NCBI GenBank assembly: GCA_030530875.1
Contig: JAUMUD010000001.1
Span: forward strand, 1-64,000
Source: Corynebacterium sp.
Lineage (GTDB): Bacteria; Actinomycetota; Actinomycetes; Mycobacteriales; Mycobacteriaceae
DNA length: 64,000 bases
Direction of reading: 5' to 3'
Both the position numbers and the translations under genes were made by a program. Positions 7,664 through 16,363 of this stretch are shown one piece after another. How positions within the stretch are numbered: position 1 is the first letter of the stretch; every line of letters starts with the position of its first letter. Under the pieces are notes generated by a model. It made no database searches. It saw only the letters and a program-made list of their open reading frames with translations, and was not told the origin of the DNA.

Positions 7664-10330
7664 TTAAACATATGCTTCCCCATCAGGCATACTAATGCGC
7701 TTTTCAGCTTCTACCTGGGCAAACCTATCCGGCGTACAGGTCAGAATAATGACTTGTTTTTCACCAGAAAGTTCATTGATAATTTTGCACATGGCATTCA
7801 ATCGGTCATTATCCGTATTGCCCAAGGCATCATCAATGACGACTGGAATGCGGTCATCGGCAGAGACCAAATCAGAGATGACAAGAGTGCGCAGGAATGC
7901 GAGCTGTTCCTTGGCGCCGCCCGAGAGTAACTCGAAGTCGATGTGGCTACGGCCGGTGATGGCCAGGTCCTTATCCAATTCGAAGCTCATGCCATCGCCG
8001 AAGAGCTTGGCGGCGTAGTAGTTGAGCTTGTCCATAAATGGCTTAGCGTATCGACGATTACTTTCCTCACGGTGGGCAAGCATGCTGTGGTACAGGCGCT
8101 TGAGAGCCTCAGCCTTCTTAGCAATGCGGTCGTGGGTATTCTCCTTATCCTCCTGCTCCTGAAGGGCCTGATTATAGGCATCCACTACCCCGCTCTTAGA
8201 TTCCAGCACCGCCTGGTTCTGGCTTACTTCCACAGTGAGCTCACTAAGTCGTGCATCAATGCGGGTGGCAGCTTGCTGCTGGGTGGCGTAGTTCTGCTCC
8301 ACCGCAGCAAAATCGAGCTTTTCAAGCTCGGCTACCAAGGCATCCTGCTTGGTCTTGGTTGCATGATAGGCAAGATTAGCGGCCTGAAGCGCTTCTTCGA
8401 GCTCAGCATCACTGCGTTTGGCGGTAATCTCTCCAAGCTTCTCTTCTTCCTGGGCAAGCTGAGTACTCTGCGCACTAATCTGACCGCCAAGGGTGGAGAG
8501 AGTTGTGCGTGCCGGGTCAGATTGCAGGGTACTAATCACGCTCGAGAGCTCATTATTTTCCTTCTGCCAGATGGAAATAGCACCCCGTGTGGCCTCTACC
8601 CTAGCCTCGGCCTCCTCAATGGACAAAGCCAGCTCTTCATCAGATGGCACATAGTCGCCAACCTCCAGCCCCTCCTGCTTAGTTTCGACAGAGAGCAAGC
8701 GAGCATCGAGCCCCTCAGCCCCACCATAGGGTGCCAGTGCCCCACGGATTTTCTCCTGGGCTGCACCAACTTCCTTCTCATAGGCCATGGTTTCAAGGCG
8801 AAGTTCTTCAATCTCAGAGAGATCAGCAATCCCAAATGTGGAATTCTGTGCTTCGAGGGAGTGGCGCAAGGAGGCAAGTTCTTCACGCTGGCTTTCATTA
8901 TTTGGCGGGAAGAATTCCATGACCAGGTCACCATGGACAATACGCTTCAGATCAAAGAGGCTCTGCTCTGTGGCATTATCAGCACTAATAACCTGCTCGT
9001 CCTCATTGACGGTGACTGTGACATTAGAAGCACCAGCCGCCGGACTAATTTTAAAGCTACCAGCGGTGGCCTTTAAAGAGCCAAGCAGAATCTCATAGCG
9101 GTTATGCAGCTGACGGTAGTTATTGATCTGCGCATCACTGATGCTCACACGGGGCGCTGTAATCTCCTTGGCCTCAGCCTCAAGCTTCTTGACAGAATCC
9201 TTTACCGCAGCGAGTTCCTTGTGCGTGATGCTCAAAGCGAGGAACTGTGCGCGCTGCACCTCAAGGCGTAATTTCTCCTCATTGGCACTATGAGCTGCAA
9301 GTTTTTCCTTGGCAGCGGCGAGCTTCTCGTCATTTTCCTTGAGGGTTGCTTCCAGCGCTTCTACCCTGGCCTTGGATTCGGCAATGGCCTCAGTAAGTTT
9401 TGCTATTTGTGCGCGCACTGCCCCGCGCTGCTGGGATTCTTGGCTAAGAGCCTGCAGCTTCTGGGCATCGAGCTCACACTGCTGGCGAACCTCACGCAGT
9501 TCATTCTTGGTCTTTGTGCCGGCCTCAAGGGCGGTCTTGGCCGTGGCCAGCGCTGCATCAAGGTGCTTCTTTTTAAGACCTAGATCACCAAGCTCAGTCT
9601 TCTTTTGCTCATAGGCTTTTTCGAGGCTCACAAGACTATCACATTCACGCTTGGTTTCCGTGACTTTCTCGGTGGCGGCTGCGAGATTATTCTTAGCCTC
9701 AAGATAGGTACCACGAGGCTTAGCGGTCTTTTCAGTGAAGTATTCCTTGTACTTTTCTTTGACTGCTGCAAGAATCTGCAGATCTGCATCACTACTCAGG
9801 GCATCAGCAATGGTGGAATCATCGGAGGATTCTTCGGCTTCCTCATTGAGCTTTTCAATAGCCTTGGTGAGCGCCTTAATATTGGCCGCTTTGCCTGAAC
9901 CATCAAGAGCCCCCTGGCGGTTAATAAGGGCAGCACGAAGATCCGCATCCACCGTATTGAGGAGGCGCTGCAATTCGACCTCGGCTTCATCACCGGTGAA
10001 AGTCTTATTCGTATCCACATAGCGAAGCTCAGTCTTGGAACCCGCTTTTTTACCGGTATAGAGCTTGTAGAGGTGGATATTTTCCCCACCGAGTTCCGCT
10101 TCCAGAGTGATCTCCATGGCGACCTGCTTGCCCACAGGGATACTTTCCTTAACTTTCTTGGAAGCAGCCGTGGCCTTGACGCTCAGTGCGAGGTCGATGG
10201 CTTCCATCAGTGAGGACTTGCCACTTTCATTAGCGCCGCTGATGAGCGTTGGGCCCGTCTCAGCAAAGTCGATGGTGACCGGACCTGTAATGCCCTTGTA
10301 ATTAGCAACAGTCAAGCTTTTGAATTGCAT
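7664..10330 (-). CDS. SbcC/YhaN-like SMC-type ATPase
   Basis: This is the ATPase partner of the adjacent metallophosphoesterase, of the Rad50/SbcC/YhaN type that processes DNA ends. The Walker A motif SGANESGKSS is near residue 35. Two long coiled-coil arms follow, and the C-terminal ABC signature LLSGGAKEQLAFLR with Walker B VVIDDALGNTD is near 805-850. At 888 residues it is shorter than E. coli SbcC. There is no CxxC zinc hook between the arms. Instead a beta-rich stretch near residues 420-475 interrupts the coil. The ATG overlaps the preceding nuclease stop (TAATG), which fits a stoichiometric complex. Confidence 0.88.
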   Translation of the reverse strand: MQFKSLTVANYKGITGPVTIDFAETGPTLISGANESGKSSLMEAIDLALSVKATAASKKVKESIPVGKQVAMEITLEAELGGENIHLYKLYTGKKAGSKTELRYVDTNKTFTGDEAEVELQRLLNTVDADLRAALINRQGALDGSGKAANIKALTKAIEKLNEEAEESSDDSTIADALSSDADLQILAAVKEKYKEYFTEKTAKPRGTYLEAKNNLAAATEKVTETKRECDSLVSLEKAYEQKKTELGDLGLKKKHLDAALATAKTALEAGTKTKNELREVRQQCELDAQKLQALSQESQQRGAVRAQIAKLTEAIAESKARVEALEATLKENDEKLAAAKEKLAAHSANEEKLRLEVQRAQFLALSITHKELAAVKDSVKKLEAEAKEITAPRVSISDAQINNYRQLHNRYEILLGSLKATAGSFKISPAAGASNVTVTVNEDEQVISADNATEQSLFDLKRIVHGDLVMEFFPPNNESQREELASLRHSLEAQNSTFGIADLSEIEELRLETMAYEKEVGAAQEKIRGALAPYGGAEGLDARLLSVETKQEGLEVGDYVPSDEELALSIEEAEARVEATRGAISIWQKENNELSSVISTLQSDPARTTLSTLGGQISAQSTQLAQEEEKLGEITAKRSDAELEEALQAANLAYHATKTKQDALVAELEKLDFAAVEQNYATQQQAATRIDARLSELTVEVSQNQAVLESKSGVVDAYNQALQEQEDKENTHDRIAKKAEALKRLYHSMLAHREESNRRYAKPFMDKLNYYAAKLFGDGMSFELDKDLAITGRSHIDFELLSGGAKEQLAFLRTLVISDLVSADDRIPVVIDDALGNTDNDRLNAMCKIINELSGEKQVIILTCTPDRFAQVEAEKRISMPDGEAYV

Positions 10331-11445
10331 TACTTGCTCTCCTTCAGATCATCGACAATATAGAAGAGTTCTTTGAGGGCCTCGGTGTCGTCATTGGCAT
10401 AGAGTTCCTCAACGGTGTCCTTAATGAAGCCGCTAAACTGCAGGTCTTCAAGGTCTTTTTCGCTTGGTTCAAGCTTGAGGCCAGTATTGTGCTTGCGCTC
10501 AAAGACATTGCAGAAGGTCTCTTTATAGTGTTCGACCATGGTGCCGAATTCCTTGAGCTCTTCCATGCGCACGCGCCCATTAACGCCAAACTTAATGACA
10601 GTGCGACCTTCATCATCATAATCATCGAGCTGGGTGCGGATGCTCTCAATGGAGTCGCCCGCATTCAGGTCCCAGGTGTAGAGATCGAAGCGCCAACGGC
10701 CGGTGCGAATTTTTTCGACTACTGGGGCAGCGGAGTCGTCGATACGCACAAGAGCTGCCACGCCCGAATCGCGCTCACCACCATCAGTTTTAATATCGTG
10801 GAAGTCCGTGACCTCGGGAGCTCCAGAGAAGTAGATGCCCTCGGAGATTTTGCTAAAGGAGTGGGTATCGCCGACAGCAATATAATTCACGAGGCCGCTG
10901 GCAATGGCTGCCTCGGCTTTGGCGAGGTCGAATACGCTATTTTTCTCCGCACCACGAGCATCGAATTGGCCGTGGGTGACAATAATGCGGGTGCCTGGAT
11001 TTGGGCCCAAAGTATCAAGCAATTCGGAGAGCAGATCACGATCGGAATCGCGGCCAAGCAGCGGGGTTCCGATAATTTCCACGCCTGGGCGGAGCTCACG
11101 TGGCTCGGTGCTATCCAGCACAATCAGATTCGGATTTTCTTCCTTGCGGATGCGGTCGAGCACGCTACCCGGAGTCAAGTAATCGTGGTTGCCGGGAAGA
11201 AGATAGATGGGGAGGCGGCTCTTGGCGAGGATTTTGAGAACCTGCTGGTAGACGCGCTCGGTCGGATCATTTTCTTCAAAGATGTCGCCGGCGACCACGA
11301 TGAAATCACAATTATTCCGCTCAGCCTCGGCGATGACATTGCGCACGGCATCAAGACGATCCTGGTCAAAGGTATTTTGATCGCTCTGGAGGTACCAGCG
11401 CTTCATGCCCATTTGCCAGTCGGAGCTGTGAATAAAAGAGATCAT
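10330..11445 (-). CDS. SbcD/YhaO-like metallophosphoesterase
   Basis: This is a calcineurin-like DNA nuclease, the Mre11/SbcD-type partner of the next gene. The metal-site motifs run in order: SDWQMG near residue 8, VAGDIFEEND near 53, LLPGNHD near 85, VTHGQFD near 155 and VGDTHS near 190. The first motif has Gln where the classical DxH has His. I know this variation from YhaO-like relatives, but it changes one metal ligand. The 371 residues end in a cap domain. The stop codon overlaps the ATPase start. It starts 35 nt after the SWIM gene. Confidence 0.88.
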   Translation of the reverse strand: MISFIHSSDWQMGMKRWYLQSDQNTFDQDRLDAVRNVIAEAERNNCDFIVVAGDIFEENDPTERVYQQVLKILAKSRLPIYLLPGNHDYLTPGSVLDRIRKEENPNLIVLDSTEPRELRPGVEIIGTPLLGRDSDRDLLSELLDTLGPNPGTRIIVTHGQFDARGAEKNSVFDLAKAEAAIASGLVNYIAVGDTHSFSKISEGIYFSGAPEVTDFHDIKTDGGERDSGVAALVRIDDSAAPVVEKIRTGRWRFDLYTWDLNAGDSIESIRTQLDDYDDEGRTVIKFGVNGRVRMEELKEFGTMVEHYKETFCNVFERKHNTGLKLEPSEKDLEDLQFSGFIKDTVEELYANDDTEALKELFYIVDDLKESK

Positions 11446-11480
11446 ATCTTCTAGCCTACAGGGCGATCAGGACATTAATC

Positions 11481-12206
11481 CTATGCGAGATCGATGAGGC
11501 GGCGATACATCTCCTCAAGCTCATTGCGCAGTGTCAAGGATTCGACCGCTGAGTCGGTGAGATTTTTGAGCACTGCGCTTAGCAATTTCGGGTCGCCGTG
11601 CAGCAATGAGTTCTTGAGCTTCAGTGGTGGAATATCTGGAAGTGCACTCCCCTTCCAAAAATCTGCCTGGGTTGGGATGGCAACCTGCTCGGTGGTGTGT
11701 TTATCGAGGAGGATGGCAGCAATTTCGGGGTCTAGCTCGAGTTTTTCATGCAGGTAGAAAAGCGAGGCGCCGACATGACTGCACATCTCACCCATATCTG
11801 GGCAGGTGCAGGACCAATGCGTAGGCACAGGCTTATCCTCCATATAGGCGGCTGCTTGGGCCGGGGTGAGCTCCTGATTATCGGAGCGCACGAAGGTGAT
11901 AATGAGTTCGAAGGGCTCAAGCTGTGTTCCCTGAACCAAGAAAGAGGCACAGAATGGCTCCGGTTCGAACTTGATAATTTTTCGCGCGCGAAGAAGGCTG
12001 CGGGCACGCTGGAATTTCTGGTTATCCATGTGCTCGGAGACAATGGCCTCAAGCCAGTTGCTGGTGCTGCGCTTAGACTTGCGCCCTTTCTTTGGTTCCG
12101 CGCTACTGACCTGCAGTCCATCACCGCCGAAGCGGGCGTAGATAATATTCTCCTGCTTTTGGTAGCGCGGAGTTACGTTGGGTTGCCGAGCATTATTTTC
12201 TGTCAT
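11481..12206 (-). CDS. SWIM zinc-finger protein
   Basis: The 241-residue protein carries one SWIM zinc finger, CxCx6CxH (CTCPDMGEMCSH), near residue 145. The N-terminal part is basic (KKGRKSKRS). SWIM proteins paired with SNF2 helicases are common in actinobacteria and are thought to help the helicase bind DNA or partners. The exact role is not established. The gene starts on the last base of the SNF2 helicase stop codon (TAATG), so the two are translated together. The C-terminal 100 residues are helical and unassigned. Confidence 0.85.
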   Translation of the reverse strand: MTENNARQPNVTPRYQKQENIIYARFGGDGLQVSSAEPKKGRKSKRSTSNWLEAIVSEHMDNQKFQRARSLLRARKIIKFEPEPFCASFLVQGTQLEPFELIITFVRSDNQELTPAQAAAYMEDKPVPTHWSCTCPDMGEMCSHVGASLFYLHEKLELDPEIAAILLDKHTTEQVAIPTQADFWKGSALPDIPPLKLKNSLLHGDPKLLSAVLKNLTDSAVESLTLRNELEEMYRRLIDLA

Positions 12207-15019
12207 TAATCCTCCACTGCTTCGGGGACTTTGAAGAGACGGCGAAGCTCATCAGGCTCAAGCTGGGTGATCCAGCCCTCGCCGATTGGCACTGTGTCAT
12301 TGGCCAAAGCCACCTTCCCTGTGAGGATGTCATTGATAGACTCCTCAATGGAACCCTGTGTAATCATCTTATACACAGTGACATTTTCCTTCTGGCCAAT
12401 GCGGTAAGCACGGTCGGTGGCCTGGTTTTCCACGGCGGGATTCCACCAGCGATCCATATGCACCACAATGGAGGCCGCCGTGAGGTTAATGCCCACGCCA
12501 CCGGCCAGGGAGGAAATGATCATGGCATGCGGGCCCTCATTTTGGAAGCGGCTAATCATAGCACGGCGCTGCTTTTGAGGGACTGCACCGTAGAGGAAGT
12601 CGATCTGTTCGCCGAGATAATCGCTGAGGTAGTCCTGCAGCATCTGACCAAATTCAATGATTTGGGTGAAGATGAGCACGCGCTTATCCTCAGCCACGGC
12701 CTTATCAAGAATTTCTAGGAGTTTCTCCACCTTGCCGCTTCGGTGTCTACCTGCCAGGGTCATTTGTGAACCATCATGCAGGTAAGCTGCTGGGTGATCA
12801 CAGATGGCCTTGGTTTGGTAGATGAGGTTCATGACGAACTTCTTATCAGCCTCGCGTACCACTGCCGCGTAGAGGGCTGCCTGCTCTGGGGTCATTGGGA
12901 CTTCAAGCAGAATCTCGTGCTTATCCGGCAATTCTGGTAGGAGCTCCGGGTTACTCTTTTCACGACGAATCATAAATGGGCCAACCATGGTGCGCAGTTC
13001 TTCTGCCCCGTAGTCACGGTAGCGGTGGCGGAATTCGCGCACAGTACCGAAGGCCCCTGGGTTAATAAAGTCCATAATGGACCAGAGGTCAACCAGGGTA
13101 TTTTCCACTGGGGTGCCGGTCATCGCCAGATGGTAGCGGGCTGGAATATCGCAGATTGCCCGGCGCGTTTTGGAACTTGGGTTTTTAATCTTCTGGGCTT
13201 CATCGGCGATGACCATATTCCAGTCATAGCTCATCAGACGTGGATTACTGAGGAAGGTGTTATAGGAGGTCAGCACCACGTCATAGTTGAGGTCCCCGTC
13301 AGTATCGAAGGCGTCCTTGTGATTACCGTGATAAATACCAACGCGAAGATCGGGTGCGAATTTTTGTAATTCATCGGCCCAGTTCATCACCACAGTGGCG
13401 GGTGAGACGACGAGATTAGGTGGCGTCGAAATGCCTTTTAGCTTGTCCTGCTCAATTTCATAGAGCATAAAGGCGATGACTTGGACTGTTTTACCCAGGC
13501 CCATATCATCGGCGAGCAAAGCGCCGAGTTCATTCTCATACATCCAGTGAAGCCATTCCACACCGCGCTGCTGGTAGGGGCGGAGTTCCGCATGCAGGCT
13601 TGGTGGCATCTCAATCTTCATTGGGATAGGGCTCATGGTGCCATTCAGTACGGAGGCAGCAAATGAGTCACCCAGAATCTTGAGATCTGGGTCAGCTAAC
13701 TGGATGCGGCGAAGGGTCTTGAGGGAAATATTCTTGGTGTACTGCTCAAGATAGGATTTCGCACGCGCAATGGCGGCTTTACTGGCGCGTACCCATCCGC
13801 TAGCCAGGTGGACGAGGCCGCCACGGGAGCGGATAAGTTCTTCCATTTCAAAATCACTGAGCACATGGCCACCAATGCTGATACGCCAGTTGAAGTCGAC
13901 GATTTTCTCAAAGCCAAGCTTGGGTTGCTTCTTAACTACAGCACCTGGAACTACGGCCACTTCCACCTTTTGTATTGTCCAGGCGCGTGGCAGCATGACG
14001 CTAAAGCCGTGGGCTTCAAGCTCGGGGACAAATTCCTCCACGAAGGTGAGCATCTGCTCCGGGTTGAGCCAGGTATCCTCATCACCAAGGATGGGCGCAA
14101 TATCGGTGGTCTGGTTAATCAAGCCATCAACCTGGTTTTTAAGCGCTGGGCTCAGCACCAAGGTATCGGGTTCCACGGGGCTTGCATCGCCCACCTTGAT
14201 ATTGACCTTTGGCTTCCACAGGCCTTCCTGGGCTTCAGCAATGACGACGACGAGGCTCATGGCTACGCGGGACAGCGAGTCACCCCAGTCCTTGATGGCC
14301 TGCTGGGCAAGGAGGTTTGCCTCGAAGGGGTCGCCATTGAGAAGGGCACGACTAAAGGCCGTCTGTGGTTCGAAGCCACGAAGCTTGTGGCGGAACCACG
14401 CGGTGCTAAGTCCAATGGCAGCAGCCCGCGCTACCCTACTAATTTCCCCGTCCTCGGCACCGAATTGGGTATGCAAAATTCCGGGGGCAGCATTGCTCAT
14501 CTGCATAATCCAGAGCTCTTCTTCTGCCCCATGACTTGGCTGAATACTTGGCCACATTTGGCCATCGGCCTGATCGAGGAAGAGGACCACACGCCCCATG
14601 GCGGCAAAGGCACGAATGCCCTCCCAGAGGTGCAGCATCCATTGCAGGTCTGGTGCGATATATGGGCAGGCTAGTTCATCGGAGAAATCACTAGTGAAGG
14701 TGCTGTCATCATCTAGGTCATTGCTCCACCCGTAGCTCAGGTCATAAAGCAGTCGCTCAAGAAATTCGGCAGCGGAATTGGGAGTTAACGCGGTGGTAAA
14801 GAGGCCGGTATTTTTCTTGCCCAGGCGCACGCGCTGTTTAAAACTTCGGCTGGCAAGCTGGCTAATACTTGGGATAGGAATATCAGCTAGGACTGCGCCA
14901 TTATCAACAGTTTTTCGGGTTGCGGTGTCCTCGATCCAAAGGCGCATTAAGCCCTGCGGGGACCAGAATGCATGCAAGACAAAAGGCGGTGTAACATGCT
15001 GTCTATTTTCGCTGCTCAT
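12206..15019 (-). CDS. SNF2-family DEAD/DEAH helicase (HepA-like)
   Basis: This 937-residue SWI2/SNF2 ATPase has an N-terminal half unique to the bacterial family (SNF2_assoc-like). The two RecA lobes follow: Walker A DDMGLGKT near residue 500, motif II DEAQ near 610, motif III MTGTPVEN near 640, and motif VI DRAYRIGQ near 880. It probably translocates on duplex DNA and remodels nucleoprotein. It leads a five-gene minus-strand run with a SWIM protein, a YhaO/YhaN pair and a MarR regulator, which suggests a DNA maintenance role. A secreted-type nuclease gene diverges from its promoter. Confidence 0.93.
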   Translation of the reverse strand: MSSENRQHVTPPFVLHAFWSPQGLMRLWIEDTATRKTVDNGAVLADIPIPSISQLASRSFKQRVRLGKKNTGLFTTALTPNSAAEFLERLLYDLSYGWSNDLDDDSTFTSDFSDELACPYIAPDLQWMLHLWEGIRAFAAMGRVVLFLDQADGQMWPSIQPSHGAEEELWIMQMSNAAPGILHTQFGAEDGEISRVARAAAIGLSTAWFRHKLRGFEPQTAFSRALLNGDPFEANLLAQQAIKDWGDSLSRVAMSLVVVIAEAQEGLWKPKVNIKVGDASPVEPDTLVLSPALKNQVDGLINQTTDIAPILGDEDTWLNPEQMLTFVEEFVPELEAHGFSVMLPRAWTIQKVEVAVVPGAVVKKQPKLGFEKIVDFNWRISIGGHVLSDFEMEELIRSRGGLVHLASGWVRASKAAIARAKSYLEQYTKNISLKTLRRIQLADPDLKILGDSFAASVLNGTMSPIPMKIEMPPSLHAELRPYQQRGVEWLHWMYENELGALLADDMGLGKTVQVIAFMLYEIEQDKLKGISTPPNLVVSPATVVMNWADELQKFAPDLRVGIYHGNHKDAFDTDGDLNYDVVLTSYNTFLSNPRLMSYDWNMVIADEAQKIKNPSSKTRRAICDIPARYHLAMTGTPVENTLVDLWSIMDFINPGAFGTVREFRHRYRDYGAEELRTMVGPFMIRREKSNPELLPELPDKHEILLEVPMTPEQAALYAAVVREADKKFVMNLIYQTKAICDHPAAYLHDGSQMTLAGRHRSGKVEKLLEILDKAVAEDKRVLIFTQIIEFGQMLQDYLSDYLGEQIDFLYGAVPQKQRRAMISRFQNEGPHAMIISSLAGGVGINLTAASIVVHMDRWWNPAVENQATDRAYRIGQKENVTVYKMITQGSIEESINDILTGKVALANDTVPIGEGWITQLEPDELRRLFKVPEAVED

Positions 15020-15068
15020 GGTAGATTTCTTCCTTCGTGGTAGGCGATTTTGGTAGCTAAAACGTCTA

Positions 15069-15698
15069 ATGGGTATGAGCTTCTACTCGTACTATCTCCG
15101 TGTGCTCATTATACTGACCTTCATTGGTCTTGTACTGAGTCTGCTACCGCTTGTACGTGATCCGCGTTATCTACCCGGTCCTGCTCCTAAGACTGGCCAG
15201 TATTTATCGCAGGTTCCCGTTATTGCGCAGCGCCCAAGTGTGGCCGGATATGAACGTGAGAAGTTCGGCGGGTGGGCATCCCAAGGGGAAGCAGGGTGCA
15301 CCACCCGCACCGTAGTCTTATATGGTGAATGTGGGCATACTACCCTGCTCCACAATCAGGACCCTTATAGTGGGCGGAAGCTGAATAGCGAATCCCAATT
15401 TGAAATTGACCATATTTATCCCCTGCGCGCTGCCTGGGATATGGGTGCACACCGCTGGAATCAGGAAAAGCGGGAGGCTTTTGCCAATGACCCGGTCAAT
15501 TTGGTGGCAGTAAGCCGTTCTGAAAATCAGTCAAAGTCCGATGCACTGCCGTCTGATTGGGTTCCCAAACAGCGTGCCTCCCGGTGCTGGTATGTGCGCC
15601 GTCTAGTGGTCGTGGCCTGGAAGTATCGACTCCCCCTTAGCACTGATGATGTGGCAGTTATCAAGCGGGAATGCTGGCTTCGAGAGTTGCTTTCCTAG
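15069..15698 (+). CDS. Membrane-anchored HNH endonuclease family protein (DUF1524-like)
   Basis: One N-terminal hydrophobic segment (residues 7-28) is followed by an exported domain of about 180 residues. The core EIDHIYPLRAAWDMGA near residue 117, with FANDPVNLVAVSRSENQSK after it, is the HNH/DUF1524 nuclease signature (DH plus the downstream N...N...K residues). Four cysteines (near 78, 90, 177 and 204) could form disulfides outside the cell. This architecture is widespread in actinobacteria and resembles secreted nucleases. ATG 15069 and ATG 15075 are both possible starts. The gene diverges from the SNF2 helicase with 49 nt between them. Confidence 0.85.
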   Translation: MGMSFYSYYLRVLIILTFIGLVLSLLPLVRDPRYLPGPAPKTGQYLSQVPVIAQRPSVAGYEREKFGGWASQGEAGCTTRTVVLYGECGHTTLLHNQDPYSGRKLNSESQFEIDHIYPLRAAWDMGAHRWNQEKREAFANDPVNLVAVSRSENQSKSDALPSDWVPKQRASRCWYVRRLVVVAWKYRLPLSTDDVAVIKRECWLRELLS

Positions 15699-15749
15699 AC
15701 TGATCAAATATAATTACTTGGTTACATATTGGATTCTTGAAAGGTCCCA

Positions 15750-16226
15750 ATGAACCTTGTAGTTGTTTTGCACGTTATTGCTGCCATTCTTTTCCTTGGC
15801 CCAGTGACCGTTGCTGTTTCCGCTTTCGGACCAGCTATTTTGGGCGCTTCCCAGGGCGATGAACTCTCCCGTGGCCGTGCCCTTTCCATGTACAAGATCA
15901 CCCGTACTTATGGTCTTCTGTCCCTCATCATCCCTATTCTTGGCCTTGCTGCCATGTTTACTGATGGTGGTTATTGGAGCGAATGGCGCTTCCATGTTTC
16001 CATTCTTCTCTCTGTGATTGCGTGGGCCCTGCTCTTCTTTGTTATTGCCCCTAAGCAGAACCGCGCTATCCAGGCCCTGGATATCCACGAGCCTGGTGAG
16101 GAATCCCCAGCCGAGCGCCCACAGATTAGCGACTGGAATAAGGTCAAGGGGCAGTCCGCTATGTTCGGCGGTATCTTCTCCCTGCTGTGGGTTATTGTCG
16201 CCATCTTTATGCTCGTGAGTTTTTAA
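15750..16226 (+). CDS. Small integral membrane protein (DUF2269-like)
   Basis: The 158 residues show four membrane spans (about 2-27, 50-70, 83-103 and 134-156) with a short polar loop carrying EPGEESPAERP before the last. The N-terminal span pattern HVIAAILFLGP resembles the DUF2269 family of bacterial membrane proteins. No function is known to me. GAAAGG lies 6-7 nt before the ATG. The gene is followed by a strong shared terminator and stands alone. Confidence 0.7.
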   Translation: MNLVVVLHVIAAILFLGPVTVAVSAFGPAILGASQGDELSRGRALSMYKITRTYGLLSLIIPILGLAAMFTDGGYWSEWRFHVSILLSVIAWALLFFVIAPKQNRAIQALDIHEPGEESPAERPQISDWNKVKGQSAMFGGIFSLLWVIVAIFMLVSF

Positions 16227-16278
16227 ATTGGAAATTTAAAAACCGATGAGGGGATAACAAAGAAACCCCGAAATGACC

Positions 16279-16308
16279 AAAGGGTCTGACATAATTGTCA
16301 GACCCTTT
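16279..16308. terminator. Bidirectional terminator between the DUF2269-like gene and deaD
   Basis: AAAGGGTCTGACA and TGTCAGACCCTTT pair perfectly over 13 bp around a 4-nt loop. The stem lies between two convergent genes and has A/T-rich flanks. Confidence 0.85.
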
Positions 16309-16363
16309 CGTTTTGCCGATTTACTTCGAGATTAAGACTCGAGCTCGGCTTTGACTGTGTCTC

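Noticed and set aside
7133..15019. A known named defence system such as DISARM or BREX
   Set aside because: No methyltransferase, PglZ or phospholipase D component is present; only the SNF2 helicase is shared in type.
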